Positions 43,381-51,992 of a stretch of 64,000 nucleotides of DNA are shown piece after piece. Both the position numbers and the translations under genes were made by a program. The first letter of the stretch is position 1, and each line of letters opens with the position of its first letter. Below the pieces are notes generated by a model. That model was not told the origin of the DNA and did not search any database. It was given only the letters and a program-made list of their open reading frames with translations. Source of the DNA: Pseudarthrobacter cellobiosi (GTDB taxonomy: Bacteria; Actinomycetota; Actinomycetes; Actinomycetales; Micrococcaceae); NCBI RefSeq assembly GCF_023913755.1, contig NZ_JAMXBJ010000040.1, forward strand, positions 49,451 to 113,450, in the 5' to 3' direction.

Positions 43381-44154
43381 TCAGATGAACTGCCGGCCGC
43401 CGTCGACCACCATGGTCTGGCCGGTGTAGTAGGAGCTGTCCGGCCCGGCGAGGAAGAGCGCGGCACCCACGATGTCCTCCGGCTGGCTGGCCCGCTTGAT
43501 GGCTCCGCGGTCCACGCCGTAGTTCTCGGCGTTCTCCATCAGCCCGTAGCTGGCCTCGGTGAGGGTGAAGCCGGGGGCGATCGCGTTGACCGTGATCCCC
43601 CGCCGGCCCAGTTCCTTGGCCATGACCCGGGTCAGTGCCACCACGCCACCCTTGGAGGCAACGTAGTGCAGCCACTGTTCCGAGCCGCTGAAGATCGTGG
43701 CGCTGGAGAGGTTAATGACGCGCCCGCCTTCGCGCAGGTAGGGGCTCGCCGCGCGGGTCACCAGCCAGGGGCCCTTGAGGTTCACGTTCATCACCAGGTC
43801 CCATTCGGCCGGATCAATGTCCTCAAAGGGGCTGCGGGTCACCCCCGCGTACACCGCTGCGTTGTTAAGGACGACGTCGATGCTTCCGTTCCCGAACTCC
43901 GCGCAGCTTTTCGCGAGGTCCTCCGTGGAGTCCACACTGGTGACGTCCGCGGAGAAGGCCGTCGCTTCGGCACCGGCCTCGCGGACCAGCTTCGCTGTCT
44001 GCTCGGCACCTTCAAGATTGATATCGGCCACAGCCACCCGGTAACCCCGGCTGGCAAAGCCGAGCGCAAACGCCCGACCCAGCCCGCCGGCGGCACCGGT
44101 GATCAGGACGGTTTTGCCGTCGTTCTGGGCTGCAGGCACGTTCAGTTCAGACAT
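43381..44154 (-). CDS. creG: Short-chain dehydrogenase (CreG-like)
   Basis: A 257-residue classical SDR: cofactor motif TGAAGGLGRA (19-28), ADINLEG favouring NAD, NNAAVYAG (about 91-98), catalytic Ser in NLSSATIFSG and the Tyr/Lys in YVASK (about 162-166). In the cre pathway the hydroxymethyl intermediate made by the P450 is oxidised to the aldehyde by CreG. Its start overlaps the creH stop by 8 bp. Confidence 0.87.
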   Translation of the reverse strand: MSELNVPAAQNDGKTVLITGAAGGLGRAFALGFASRGYRVAVADINLEGAEQTAKLVREAGAEATAFSADVTSVDSTEDLAKSCAEFGNGSIDVVLNNAAVYAGVTRSPFEDIDPAEWDLVMNVNLKGPWLVTRAASPYLREGGRVINLSSATIFSGSEQWLHYVASKGGVVALTRVMAKELGRRGITVNAIAPGFTLTEASYGLMENAENYGVDRGAIKRASQPEDIVGAALFLAGPDSSYYTGQTMVVDGGRQFI

Positions 44155-46024
44155 GGCTATGGCTTTGGGCGCCGGGGCCGGCGACGACCAGCTCGTCCTC
44201 GGCGTCAAGGATCTGCACCGTTCCCTTGGTCCCGTCCACCCGCAGCCGCTGGCCGGTTTTGATGGTGGTGGATGCCGAACCGGTTCCGGTCACGGCGGGG
44301 AGCCCGTATTCGCGGCAAACGATCGCGGCGTGGCTCATCATGCCGCCGATGTCCGTGACGGTGGCCTTAATCTTGCCGAAAATCGGACCCCAGGACGGTG
44401 CGGTAACGGTTGCCACCAGGATCTCGCCCTGCTGCACCTCGGAGAGTTGGTCCGCATCTGTGATGACGCGGGCCAGTCCTTCCACCACACCGGGCGAGGC
44501 TGCCATGCCACGCAGGCCGCCGCCCTCCACTTCTTCGCCGGCACCCAGCCACTGCTGGACCTGCTCGGTGGTGATGCCCCAGAGCATCCGGGTAAAGGGT
44601 TCGGTGATGGACTCCGGCGGGGTGTTCAGGGCCGGGGCGGGACGGGCGGTCTTGAGGGCATCGACGATGCCGCGGCGGCGTTCGATTTCCTCCGGCCAGT
44701 AGTCCGGGCCGATGGGCTTGGCGCCCACACCCCAGCCGGTGACCAGGTCAAAGAGCGCGTCACGGACCTCGTTGCGGCCCAGGTAGAGCAGGTCGTCCGA
44801 TTCGGTCCAGAAGCCCTCAGCCTGCATCATGCGGGACAGCTCGCGGATCTTGCGCCAGAAGACGCCCATGGTCCAGTGCTCGATGTAGAAGTTGTGGTTC
44901 TCCACGTACGGGTAGGCGGTGGCAGCGAGGCCGCGCTTGGCGTCGAAAAGGGCCTGGTTTTCGCCCTCAAGCAGGTCGCGGTATTCCTCGATGATGCGGT
45001 CGCGTTCGACGATGAGGGCCTCCGTGGGCCGCATGATCTCCTGGCCCTCGTCCACGCGGCGGATGTAGTCAGCGATGTAGCCCAGCGGGATTTCCTGGTA
45101 CTCGTTCCAGTACTTGTCGTGGCCATAGAATCCGTTGCCCACGGTGAAGTTGAACCACGGGTCCTTGGCGCCTTCGTACTGGGCCATCCAGCGGTCCCCG
45201 CCGGGAGCGGCGGCGATGGCACCCAAGGTGGCATCGACGTCGTCCGTGTTGCTGGCCTTGCTGAAATGAGTCTGGAGTCCCAGTTCCACGGCGAGCTTCG
45301 CCAGCTGCTTGAGCTCATCGTCGGGGCGGAACAGTTCCATGTCCACGCCCTGCACCATGGTGGCGATGGACTGATCCGGAACGTTGGGGAAGACCTCTTT
45401 GCAGAAGTTGAAGAAGTCCAGGTAGGCGATGTAGCCCAGGTTCAGGAACTCGAAGTGGTACTGCCAGTTCTGGTACGCCAGCTGGATGAGGCGGTCGTAG
45501 CTTTCCAGCAGTTTCTCTGAGCCGTCCTTGCCCTTGCCGGACACGATGTCGTCCATCGGGACCATGTCCGGGAGCTTGGGGAAGGAAATAGTTTCCATCT
45601 CCTCGATGGTCCCCTTGACCTTGACGTGCCACTCCTTGAGCAACTGGTCCCAGTTCTGGAAGTAGTGGCCGATCCGCTCCCCAAACAGGGGCACGCGGGC
45701 AGCGATCTGATCCTCCGGCACGGGAATGGGAGACATGTAGAGGTAGCCTAGGTGGATGCGGAACTCGATGCCGTTGGCGTTGGGGATCATCAGGTGCCGG
45801 GCGTTGTACTGGCCCAGGCACTTGACCGCGAATTCGCCGCCAATGGTTTCAAACGGCTTGAACACGGTGGGCCAGTGCTGGCTGTCGCAGAACCAGAACT
45901 TGGCGTCTTCCTGCTCCTTGAGCTTGTCCTGGAAAACCAAGTAATAGGGGTAGATCTTTTCCCAGCCTTCGGCGCCGGCGGGGACCGCGAGCTCGGAGGG
46001 TTTGGGGAAGGACTTCAGGGACAT
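44147..46024 (-). CDS. creH: PEP-synthase-like phosphotransferase, phosphohistidine/substrate subunit (CreH-like)
   Basis: A 625-residue protein whose C-terminal quarter is the swivelling phosphohistidine domain of PEP-utilising enzymes (ASPGVVEGLARVI, then GGMMSHAAIVCREYGLPAV with catalytic His about 563). The first 450 residues have no PEP-synthase similarity that I can see and presumably bind the phenol. With CreI it matches the two-part alkylphenol kinase CreHI, related in design to phenylphosphate synthase: ATP charges the His, which then phosphorylates the phenolic oxygen. Confidence 0.87.
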   Translation of the reverse strand: MSLKSFPKPSELAVPAGAEGWEKIYPYYLVFQDKLKEQEDAKFWFCDSQHWPTVFKPFETIGGEFAVKCLGQYNARHLMIPNANGIEFRIHLGYLYMSPIPVPEDQIAARVPLFGERIGHYFQNWDQLLKEWHVKVKGTIEEMETISFPKLPDMVPMDDIVSGKGKDGSEKLLESYDRLIQLAYQNWQYHFEFLNLGYIAYLDFFNFCKEVFPNVPDQSIATMVQGVDMELFRPDDELKQLAKLAVELGLQTHFSKASNTDDVDATLGAIAAAPGGDRWMAQYEGAKDPWFNFTVGNGFYGHDKYWNEYQEIPLGYIADYIRRVDEGQEIMRPTEALIVERDRIIEEYRDLLEGENQALFDAKRGLAATAYPYVENHNFYIEHWTMGVFWRKIRELSRMMQAEGFWTESDDLLYLGRNEVRDALFDLVTGWGVGAKPIGPDYWPEEIERRRGIVDALKTARPAPALNTPPESITEPFTRMLWGITTEQVQQWLGAGEEVEGGGLRGMAASPGVVEGLARVITDADQLSEVQQGEILVATVTAPSWGPIFGKIKATVTDIGGMMSHAAIVCREYGLPAVTGTGSASTTIKTGQRLRVDGTKGTVQILDAEDELVVAGPGAQSHSHV

Positions 46025-46087
46025 GGCGGTCCTTTCAATACGGGCTCGGCGATGAGCCTTGGTGGGTGAAGCCTTAAAAGTGAAGCC

Positions 46088-47203
46088 TTAGATGGAGGGT
46101 TTGAGCAGCGAAGCCGTGATGCTGCCGAGGCTGAAGCCGCCGGTGGCCGGCGCCTTGCTGGGGAGCCCGGTGAAGTAGCCGCCCGTGGTGACCGTGGGCA
46201 GCGCGGACGGTTTGGAGGAGTGCACGGTCTCCGGGCGGGACTGGAGCAGCAGCAGGTTTTCGCCGTCCGGCAGGTCCGAATCGAGGGCCCATTCGATGTC
46301 CTGGGGGCATTTGTAGTGCTTCTCGGCACGCTTGGCCATCTGCGCGACGGCGGTGAGTTCCGCATCGGTGAGGCTGCGGCGGCCGCGGCGTTCGGCGTCG
46401 ACCTCGCGTTCCACCAGGCGCTTGGCTCCTGCGTCCGGGACCAGTTCGGCGTGCTTGTCGCCCAGGTGATCGGCGACGACGGCGAGCGTGACCTTGTCCA
46501 GGACGATGTTGTCCGGTGTGACCTGGCCTGACACCACCATCTCGCCCATCCCGTAAGAGGAGTCGATGGTGATTTTGGAGCGGTCCCCGTTGGTGGGATC
46601 CATGGTGATGGCGACGCCGGAGACCCGGGAGTTCACCATCTTCTGGACCACCACGGCCATGGACAGGCCTTCGTTGGGGATGTTGTTCCTGAGCCGGTAG
46701 ATGATGGCCCGGGAGGTGTACAGGGAAGCCCAGCACTGACGGATGTGCTCGGTGACGGCATTGACGCCGTCGAGCCAGAGGTACGTGTCCTGCTGGCCGG
46801 CGAACGAGGCATCCGGCAGGTCTTCGGCAGTGGCGCTGGACCGTACGGCCACCGGCACCGGGGCGTCGAAACGGGCCATGAGGGACTCGTAGGCGCCCAC
46901 GGTGAATTCGTGCAGGGCCTGGGGCACGGGCCGTGAGCAGATGTCCTCGCGGATGGCGGCGGAAACGCTGTCCACCTGCTTCAGGTCCTCCGGGTCCAGG
47001 TCGGCCAGGAGTTGGTTGATCTTTGCCGTAATCCCCGCCTCGTCCATAAAGGCGTCGAACTCTGCGGTGGTGACCACAAAGCCGGGCGGGACGGGCATAC
47101 CGGCGGAGGTCATGGTGACCAGGGATGCGCCCTTGCCGCCGAGGTTTTCAAGCTTCGGTGTGACACCGCCGTCGAAGAACTGGATGAATTCGTTGCTTTT
47201 CAT
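46088..47203 (-). CDS. creI: PEP-synthase-like ATP-grasp subunit (CreI-like)
   Basis: A 371-residue PPDK/PEP-synthase N-terminal domain: LGGKGASLVTMTSAGMPVPPGF (split, about 20-41), RSSATAEDLPDASFAGQQDT (about 118-137), VVVQKMVNSRVSGVAITMDP (split) and the end IEWALDSD-LLLLQSRPET typical of the ATP-grasp half. It lacks the phosphohistidine domain, which is in CreH. ATG 47203 is two bases after the P450 stop. The frame upstream to 47833 is a shadow of the P450. Confidence 0.9.
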   Translation of the reverse strand: MKSNEFIQFFDGGVTPKLENLGGKGASLVTMTSAGMPVPPGFVVTTAEFDAFMDEAGITAKINQLLADLDPEDLKQVDSVSAAIREDICSRPVPQALHEFTVGAYESLMARFDAPVPVAVRSSATAEDLPDASFAGQQDTYLWLDGVNAVTEHIRQCWASLYTSRAIIYRLRNNIPNEGLSMAVVVQKMVNSRVSGVAITMDPTNGDRSKITIDSSYGMGEMVVSGQVTPDNIVLDKVTLAVVADHLGDKHAELVPDAGAKRLVEREVDAERRGRRSLTDAELTAVAQMAKRAEKHYKCPQDIEWALDSDLPDGENLLLLQSRPETVHSSKPSALPTVTTGGYFTGLPSKAPATGGFSLGSITASLLKPSI

Positions 47204-47205
47204 GG

Positions 47206-48483
47206 TTAGGCCTTCCAACTGACAGGAACGGTCTCGGGAACACGGAAGGAGAGGTTTTCGCGGAAGGCGACGCCCTCCGGGTCCTCCAGCTGCAGCTCCG
47301 GGGCGAGCCGTGCCACTTCCTCGAGCGCAATTTTGGCCTGGAGCTTGGCGAGCATGTTGCCTAGGCAGTAGTGGATTCCGAACCCGAACGAGAGGTGCTC
47401 GCGGGCATTGGGCCGGGCGATGTCGAAGTCGTCTCCGCCGGTGAACTTGCTTTCGTCGCGGTTGGCGGAGCCCATCAGGAGCAGGAGCTGGGAACCTTCC
47501 TCGATGGCCACCCCGCCCACTTCGGTGTCCTTGAGTGCCTTGCGGCGCCACCCGACGATCGAGCCGGCGAAGCGGAGGACCTCGTCGATAGCGGCGGGGA
47601 CCTTTTTGGGGTCCTCGACCAGCTGCTGCCACTGTTCGGGGCGGGCCAGGAGCTCGCGCAGGGCATTGGAGATCAGGGTGGTGGTGGTCTCGTGCCCGGC
47701 GAAGAGCAGGCTGTAGAGCACGGAGGCGATCTCGTGGTCGGAGATGTCGGCGCCGTCCTGCTGGGCCCTGACCAGGTCGCCGGTGAGGTTGTCGCCGCCC
47801 TGCTCGCGTGCCACCCTGACCAGGCGCAGGCATTCCTGCCAGTACTCCACCAGGTTGTGCGCGTGCGGGACCTGCTCCTCGTCGCTCAAGTTGCCCCAGG
47901 TCATGGCGGCGCGGGAGTCGCTCCAGCGCTTGAACGTGTCCACCTGGGAGACGTCCGCGCCGATCAGAGTCAGGATGGTGATGGTGGGGACGTCATAAGC
48001 AAGGTCTTTGACGAGGTCGCCGCGGCGATCCGGACGGGCCAGCATCTTCTGGATGAGGGCCTCCACGTTCTCCCTGATGAAAGGCTCCAGCGCCTTGTAG
48101 CGTCGGGGTGTGAACGCCTTCTGCACCACGGCGCGGATCCGGGTGTGCTCCGGCGGGCGGCGGGCGGAAAGGCCTGAGTAGGCGGTGAAGCCGCCCTCTT
48201 CCATGATCTTCTTCGCGGCGGCACCGCGTTCACGGACCGGCGCCTGGGCGTTTTCGCTCGAGAACGTTTCCCAGTCCTCGAACACCGCCTTGATGTCGTC
48301 GTAGCGGGAGACAACGTATAGGCCCACGCGCTCATCGAACATGACGGGCTGCTCGGCCCGGAGCTCGGCGTAGGCGCCGAAGGGATCCTTCATCTGGAAA
48401 GGTTCGTAGCCGTGGTGCCCGGCGGGGGCTTCGGCGCCGTACCCGAAGGGACAGCGGCCGGCCGTTTCTGTCGACGATGACAT
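47206..48483 (-). CDS. creJ: Cytochrome P450 (CreJ-like)
   Basis: A 425-residue soluble bacterial P450. I-helix FAGHETTTTL (about 258-267), ExxR in EVLR of the K helix, and heme-ligand loop FGFGIHYCLGN with Cys about 372. CreJ oxidises the methyl group of the phosphorylated alkylphenol, using CreE and CreF. First gene of creJIHGFEDC. ATG 48483 follows AGGAG at six bases. A palindrome shared with the IclR/HD operon lies about 100 bp upstream. Confidence 0.93.
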   Translation of the reverse strand: MSSSTETAGRCPFGYGAEAPAGHHGYEPFQMKDPFGAYAELRAEQPVMFDERVGLYVVSRYDDIKAVFEDWETFSSENAQAPVRERGAAAKKIMEEGGFTAYSGLSARRPPEHTRIRAVVQKAFTPRRYKALEPFIRENVEALIQKMLARPDRRGDLVKDLAYDVPTITILTLIGADVSQVDTFKRWSDSRAAMTWGNLSDEEQVPHAHNLVEYWQECLRLVRVAREQGGDNLTGDLVRAQQDGADISDHEIASVLYSLLFAGHETTTTLISNALRELLARPEQWQQLVEDPKKVPAAIDEVLRFAGSIVGWRRKALKDTEVGGVAIEEGSQLLLLMGSANRDESKFTGGDDFDIARPNAREHLSFGFGIHYCLGNMLAKLQAKIALEEVARLAPELQLEDPEGVAFRENLSFRVPETVPVSWKA

Positions 48484-48582
48484 CTTGACTCCTGGTGACT
48501 TGGTTCCGCCCGGCACCGTCAGGGTGGCGGGGGTTCTTAGTGACCAGTGTGGTCCACATCACCGGCCGATGACAGCCCTTAC

Positions 48583-48597
48583 TTCCACTCAGCGGAA
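48583..48597. promoter_or_regulatory. Candidate IclR-type operator of the cre operon
   Basis: TTCCACTCAGCGGAA, a 6-3-6 inverted repeat with one mismatch, located about 100 bp before creJ. It matches 13 of 15 bases with TTCCGCCCAGCGGAA at 51764-51778 upstream of the HD/IclR genes. A second small inverted repeat, GACCA-GTG-TGGTC, lies at 48542-48554. Confidence 0.6.
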
Positions 48598-48754
48598 GGC
48601 AATGTCAGTGCTGGGCGGACGCCGTCGGGCTTCCCGTACAGGTCGCCAGTATCCCCATCCTTGATGTCTCGACCATTTGGGCCCACGTCTCCTTGGCCGA
48701 CCAATACCGCAATGACCGGTCCAAAGGGCTGCACCTCTACCGCTAGCAACGCAA

Positions 48755-49522
48755 ATGACGCTAATGTCTATTGGTATGAACCGTCACCAAAACGATGCAG
48801 GCGTGTCCAAGCCGGGAACCCTCAAGGTCCCGGAAGGTCCCGCGGCCAGCCTCGAAGGACGGGCGCCAAACTCCGCGTCGACCCATAAGAAGCCAACGCC
48901 GAGGGCCTCAGGGAAGTCGGCACCCCAGGCTGCGAGGACGATGTATGTCACCGCACCTGCGAAGACCGGACGGCGGAATATGACGGCCTGGACGTCCCAG
49001 CCGAAACGGGGGTCCGTCCGCGTAGTTGAGGAACGTCTCCGGAATGGTGAACAACAGCTCCGGCGAACGGCCAGGGCCCTCGCTGAGATACTGGAGCGCA
49101 CAGATCAGGGACTTGAGGCCACTCCGGAAGTGGCACGATCCCTGCAGGCGTCCGAAAACCGGTGGCGTGCCATCGCCAAGGAGTACGGGTTGTTCGACAG
49201 CGGTTCGGTTGCCGCCCTCCTGGGCGGCAGCGGGACGAACCGGAACAAGGCCCACCAGTTGGCCAAGGAAGGCAAGATCCTTGGAGTGAAACGTGGACGA
49301 GGCACCCTGTTCCCGGGGTTCGAGTTCGACCACGGTGAAGTCCGGCCCGTCATCGCGGAAGTTGCCGCCATCGGACGGCGCAATCGATGGTCCGACTCGC
49401 ACCTGCTCCTCTGGCTGGCTTCCCCGAACGGGTACCTGGAAGGCCGCATCCCGGCCCGGATGATGGATGAGCCGGGCAAAATTATCGAGGCTGCACGCCA
49501 GGACCTGGCAGAACGTTGGTAG
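48755..49522 (+). CDS. Probable antitoxin, Xre/MbcA/ParS-like, partner of a RES toxin
   Basis: Up to 255 residues. The C-terminal 150 carry an HTH-like segment (GSVAALLGGSGTNRNKAHQLAKE) and the end LLWLASPNGYLEGRIPARMMDEP, which is the toxin-binding type of domain found in Res/Xre antitoxins. The first 65 or so residues are low-complexity and basic, so the true start is uncertain: ATGs at 48755, 48764, 48776, 48941 and 48980 are all in frame and none has a clear ribosome site. The stop overlaps the toxin frame by 7 bp. Confidence 0.7.
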   Translation: MTLMSIGMNRHQNDAGVSKPGTLKVPEGPAASLEGRAPNSASTHKKPTPRASGKSAPQAARTMYVTAPAKTGRRNMTAWTSQPKRGSVRVVEERLRNGEQQLRRTARALAEILERTDQGLEATPEVARSLQASENRWRAIAKEYGLFDSGSVAALLGGSGTNRNKAHQLAKEGKILGVKRGRGTLFPGFEFDHGEVRPVIAEVAAIGRRNRWSDSHLLLWLASPNGYLEGRIPARMMDEPGKIIEAARQDLAERW

Positions 49523-50154
49523 GGCCGGTACCCGCCCCTCCGACCCCTTTCGACCCTCAGCAGATGACCATCCCCGAGGGCACCTTGCTGCACCGCGTTT
49601 ACGGTGCCGGCCCAAATGGGAAGCGCCTCCCGACGTCATCCAACCCGGGCATTGGGGAGCCGACGCGGTTCGCTTTCTTTGACGACGAGCATGGGGTGCC
49701 GGTGCCCGTTCTCTACGCAGCCGAGGATGTGGAAACGGCTGTCTGCGAGTCGGTACTCCATCATCTGCCCGCTGCCGGAGGGACTGTCTTTCCTAGGCAA
49801 TACGCGGACCGAATCGCCGCAGGGATCACGACGCTCAGGCCGCTGCAAGTGGCATCCTTCCGGGGTGTCGGGCTGCGGCACTTCGGGTTGGACCGGTCCC
49901 AGCTGACTGACACAGAGTCCACGTGGTACGCCGACACGGTGAAATGGGCGGAAGCCGCCTGGAAGGCCGGCCTGGACGGGTGTGTCTGGACCAGCCGCCG
50001 GCTCGACTCCGGCGTGGCTTACGTTTTCTTCGACCGTGCCAAGGACGCTTTCGGCCTTACCGGGAGGGTTTCACCAAAAGTCTTCCTGAACGGTCCCGAT
50101 CTGGACTGGCTTATCAATTTTTGCGCCTTCATCAACGTGGATGTGGAGCTCTGA
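49516..50154 (+). CDS. RES-domain toxin
   Basis: A protein of up to 212 residues with the RES fold: LLHRVYGAG (Arg of the R-E-S set), FAFFDDEHGVPVPVLYAAEDVETAVCESVLHH (split, the Glu) and CVWTSRRLDSGVAYVFFD (the Ser). RES toxins such as MbcT degrade NAD+. TTG 49516 overlaps the antitoxin end and suits coupling; ATG 49564 would give 196 residues and is equally possible. The pair sits between the cre operon and its presumed regulator. Confidence 0.8.
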   Translation: MVGPVPAPPTPFDPQQMTIPEGTLLHRVYGAGPNGKRLPTSSNPGIGEPTRFAFFDDEHGVPVPVLYAAEDVETAVCESVLHHLPAAGGTVFPRQYADRIAAGITTLRPLQVASFRGVGLRHFGLDRSQLTDTESTWYADTVKWAEAAWKAGLDGCVWTSRRLDSGVAYVFFDRAKDAFGLTGRVSPKVFLNGPDLDWLINFCAFINVDVEL

Positions 50155-50158
50155 CGTC

Positions 50159-50953
50159 TCAGCCCTTGGCCCCGCGATGCACGCCAATCAGTGTTTCCAG
50201 CGGGATCCGCGCGGTGGCTCGCTCGATCTGGGCCGATATTCCCTTAAGGACGGGGAGGTGCCTGGTCAGGGTGGACGCGTGGGAGGTGGGCAGCACCAGG
50301 CCAATCGCGGCGCCGATCCTGCCGGTGTGGAAAACCGGAACGGCGATGGAACACGAACCCAGCCGCACCTCCTCCAAGGTGATGGCGTAGCCTTGCTCGC
50401 GGATCTCACTCAGCTCTGCGGCGAACCGCCGGGGGTCAATGTGGGTGTGGGCGGTGGGCCGTTCCAGATCCCGGTTCAGGTAGGCGTCCCGGACCCAGTC
50501 TTCCTCGAAGGCGAGGATGACTTTCCCGACGGCGGTGGCGTGCATCGGCAGCCGGCCTCCTACGCGGGAGGCCCGGGGGACGCGCTTGGAGCCATAGACC
50601 CTGTCGATGTAGAGGACTTCATGCCCTGCCCGGATCGCGAGGTGCGCGGTCTCGCCGGTCAGGGAGAACAGGTCCTGGACGTAGGGGCGGGCAGCATCGC
50701 GCAGTTGCCGGCCGGTGTTCTGGGCGAGCTCCCACAGCCGGATGCCCAGCTGGTAGCGGCCGTTCGATTCGCGCGTCAGGAAACCCCAGTCCGTCAGCTC
50801 GTTGACCAGCCGGTGCGTCGTGCTCAGGGGCAGCCCGGATTTCTCCGCAATGTCGGTCAGGCTCAGGGCTCCGCGGGACTTCTCGAAGGCCTCCAGGATG
50901 GCCAGCACCTTGGAGGTCACGGTGCGTCCGGGTTCGCGGCTGCCGCCAGCCAT
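50159..50953 (-). CDS. IclR family transcriptional regulator (probable cre regulator)
   Basis: A 264-residue IclR protein: winged HTH (about 12-72, with LTDIAEKSGLPLSTTHRLVNEL split) and a C-terminal effector domain with the conserved RLPMHATAVGKVILAF (about 135-150) and the GSCSIAVPVF strand. ATG 50953 follows AGGAGG. It lies 71 bp after the HD gene on the same strand and likely shares its transcript. IclR regulators typically control aromatic catabolism; the palindrome upstream of both this operon and creJ supports a role in cre control. Confidence 0.88.
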   Translation of the reverse strand: MAGGSREPGRTVTSKVLAILEAFEKSRGALSLTDIAEKSGLPLSTTHRLVNELTDWGFLTRESNGRYQLGIRLWELAQNTGRQLRDAARPYVQDLFSLTGETAHLAIRAGHEVLYIDRVYGSKRVPRASRVGGRLPMHATAVGKVILAFEEDWVRDAYLNRDLERPTAHTHIDPRRFAAELSEIREQGYAITLEEVRLGSCSIAVPVFHTGRIGAAIGLVLPTSHASTLTRHLPVLKGISAQIERATARIPLETLIGVHRGAKG

Positions 50954-51024
50954 GGTGACCTCCTGGTTTCCGGTGCGCCTCGCGGCGTCCGGAATTGAGT
51001 CTAGACGTGACGCAAGTCGTTTCC

Positions 51025-51720
51025 TCAGCTCTCGTCGAGGAGGCGCTGCCGCTGCGGCCACAGGGTGACCGATTCCAACGCAGACAGCGCCCGCGCCATG
51101 GCGTTCGCCTCGTCGGTAAACAGGTAGCCGTGGACGCGTTGGCTGCACAGCCGCAGCGCCTGCCCGCGGTCCAGCCCGAACCAATCCATCACTGTGTCGA
51201 TGCCGTGTGGACTGAGCCGCCAGGTTTTGTCCGCGTCCTTGACGATAGCGTCCTCGATGGAGAGTGCTTCGCGGCGGGAATCGTGCCCGTCAATGATGTC
51301 CAGAATTGCCGGGACTTTCACGTCATCGTAATCGGCCTCAGCGAGGATTCCGGCGGCCAGTCTGGCCCCCTCTTTCTCGTGGAGCAGCACAAGGTCCGGA
51401 CGTCCGCCGCCCGGCGCGATTGCTGCCAGGACATCCGACGACGGCACCTGGGACCAGCCGATGTCGTGCAGCATGATCGCCGGAAGCACGACGGCGGCAT
51501 CCGCTTCCGGGTGCGCGGCCAGCAGTGCGCGGGCCAGCCCAAAGGCGTAGAGCGTATGGGCGTCGTTGTCCCGTACCTTCAACAGAGGCGCCGCGAGCTC
51601 CCAGATAACGGCCAGACGGGGGTCCAGGGCGATGACCCCGTCCGGCTCCGCTTTGATCGCGGCAGAGACTGCCGCAACGTCGAGACCCGAGTGATTGGCT
51701 GCCGACCGTAGCTTTGTCAT
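51025..51720 (-). CDS. Second HD-domain phosphohydrolase, CreD-related
   Basis: A 231-residue HD-superfamily protein related to the CreD-like protein at 40931-41680: ALLAAHPEADAAVVLPAIMLHDIGWSQV parallels CRAYPDADAEMVRVATLLHDTGW there, and both continue with IIDGHDSR/IIDEHDTR and EDAIVKDADKTWRLS/EDALMRDADRLWRFD. It could dephosphorylate a different phosphorylated intermediate or act on the same one. ATG 51720. It precedes the IclR gene, with a 15-bp palindrome upstream. Confidence 0.82.
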   Translation of the reverse strand: MTKLRSAANHSGLDVAAVSAAIKAEPDGVIALDPRLAVIWELAAPLLKVRDNDAHTLYAFGLARALLAAHPEADAAVVLPAIMLHDIGWSQVPSSDVLAAIAPGGGRPDLVLLHEKEGARLAAGILAEADYDDVKVPAILDIIDGHDSRREALSIEDAIVKDADKTWRLSPHGIDTVMDWFGLDRGQALRLCSQRVHGYLFTDEANAMARALSALESVTLWPQRQRLLDES

Positions 51721-51763
51721 CCAACCAGCGTGCCCCGCCAAGGGATCCGCTGGCAACGATTTC

Positions 51764-51778
51764 TTCCGCCCAGCGGAA
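51764..51778. promoter_or_regulatory. Candidate IclR-type operator upstream of the HD/IclR operon
   Basis: TTCCGCCCAGCGGAA, a perfect 6-3-6 inverted repeat 44 bp before the HD gene start. A further half-site (AGCGGAAG) lies at 51793-51800. It is the near twin of the element at 48583-48597. Confidence 0.65.
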
Positions 51779-51992
51779 TCACACCTCGCCATAGCGGAAG
51801 CGGGCGCGTCCGCCAACGGGTACCTGCGGGGCCACGTCGTGGTCTTTGAAGGAAATGTGCCGGATTCCTCCCCCGGGCTACCCGCCTGCGCTAGCGTAGC
51901 CACTGGGATCGGGAAATTTTCCTGGCGTCCTGGATCCGGGGCAATGCAGCCGTCGGGTTGTGTCTAATGTTTCGTTCGAGCAAAGGATGATC

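Noticed and set aside
44099..45520. Plus-strand open frame of about 470 codons
   Set aside because: It lies antisense to creH and creG; no motif or plausible start signal.
48547..48888. Plus-strand ORF of 113 codons upstream of the RES pair
   Set aside because: It overlaps the creJ promoter and the antitoxin gene in another frame; no motif, and its start region carries the proposed operator.
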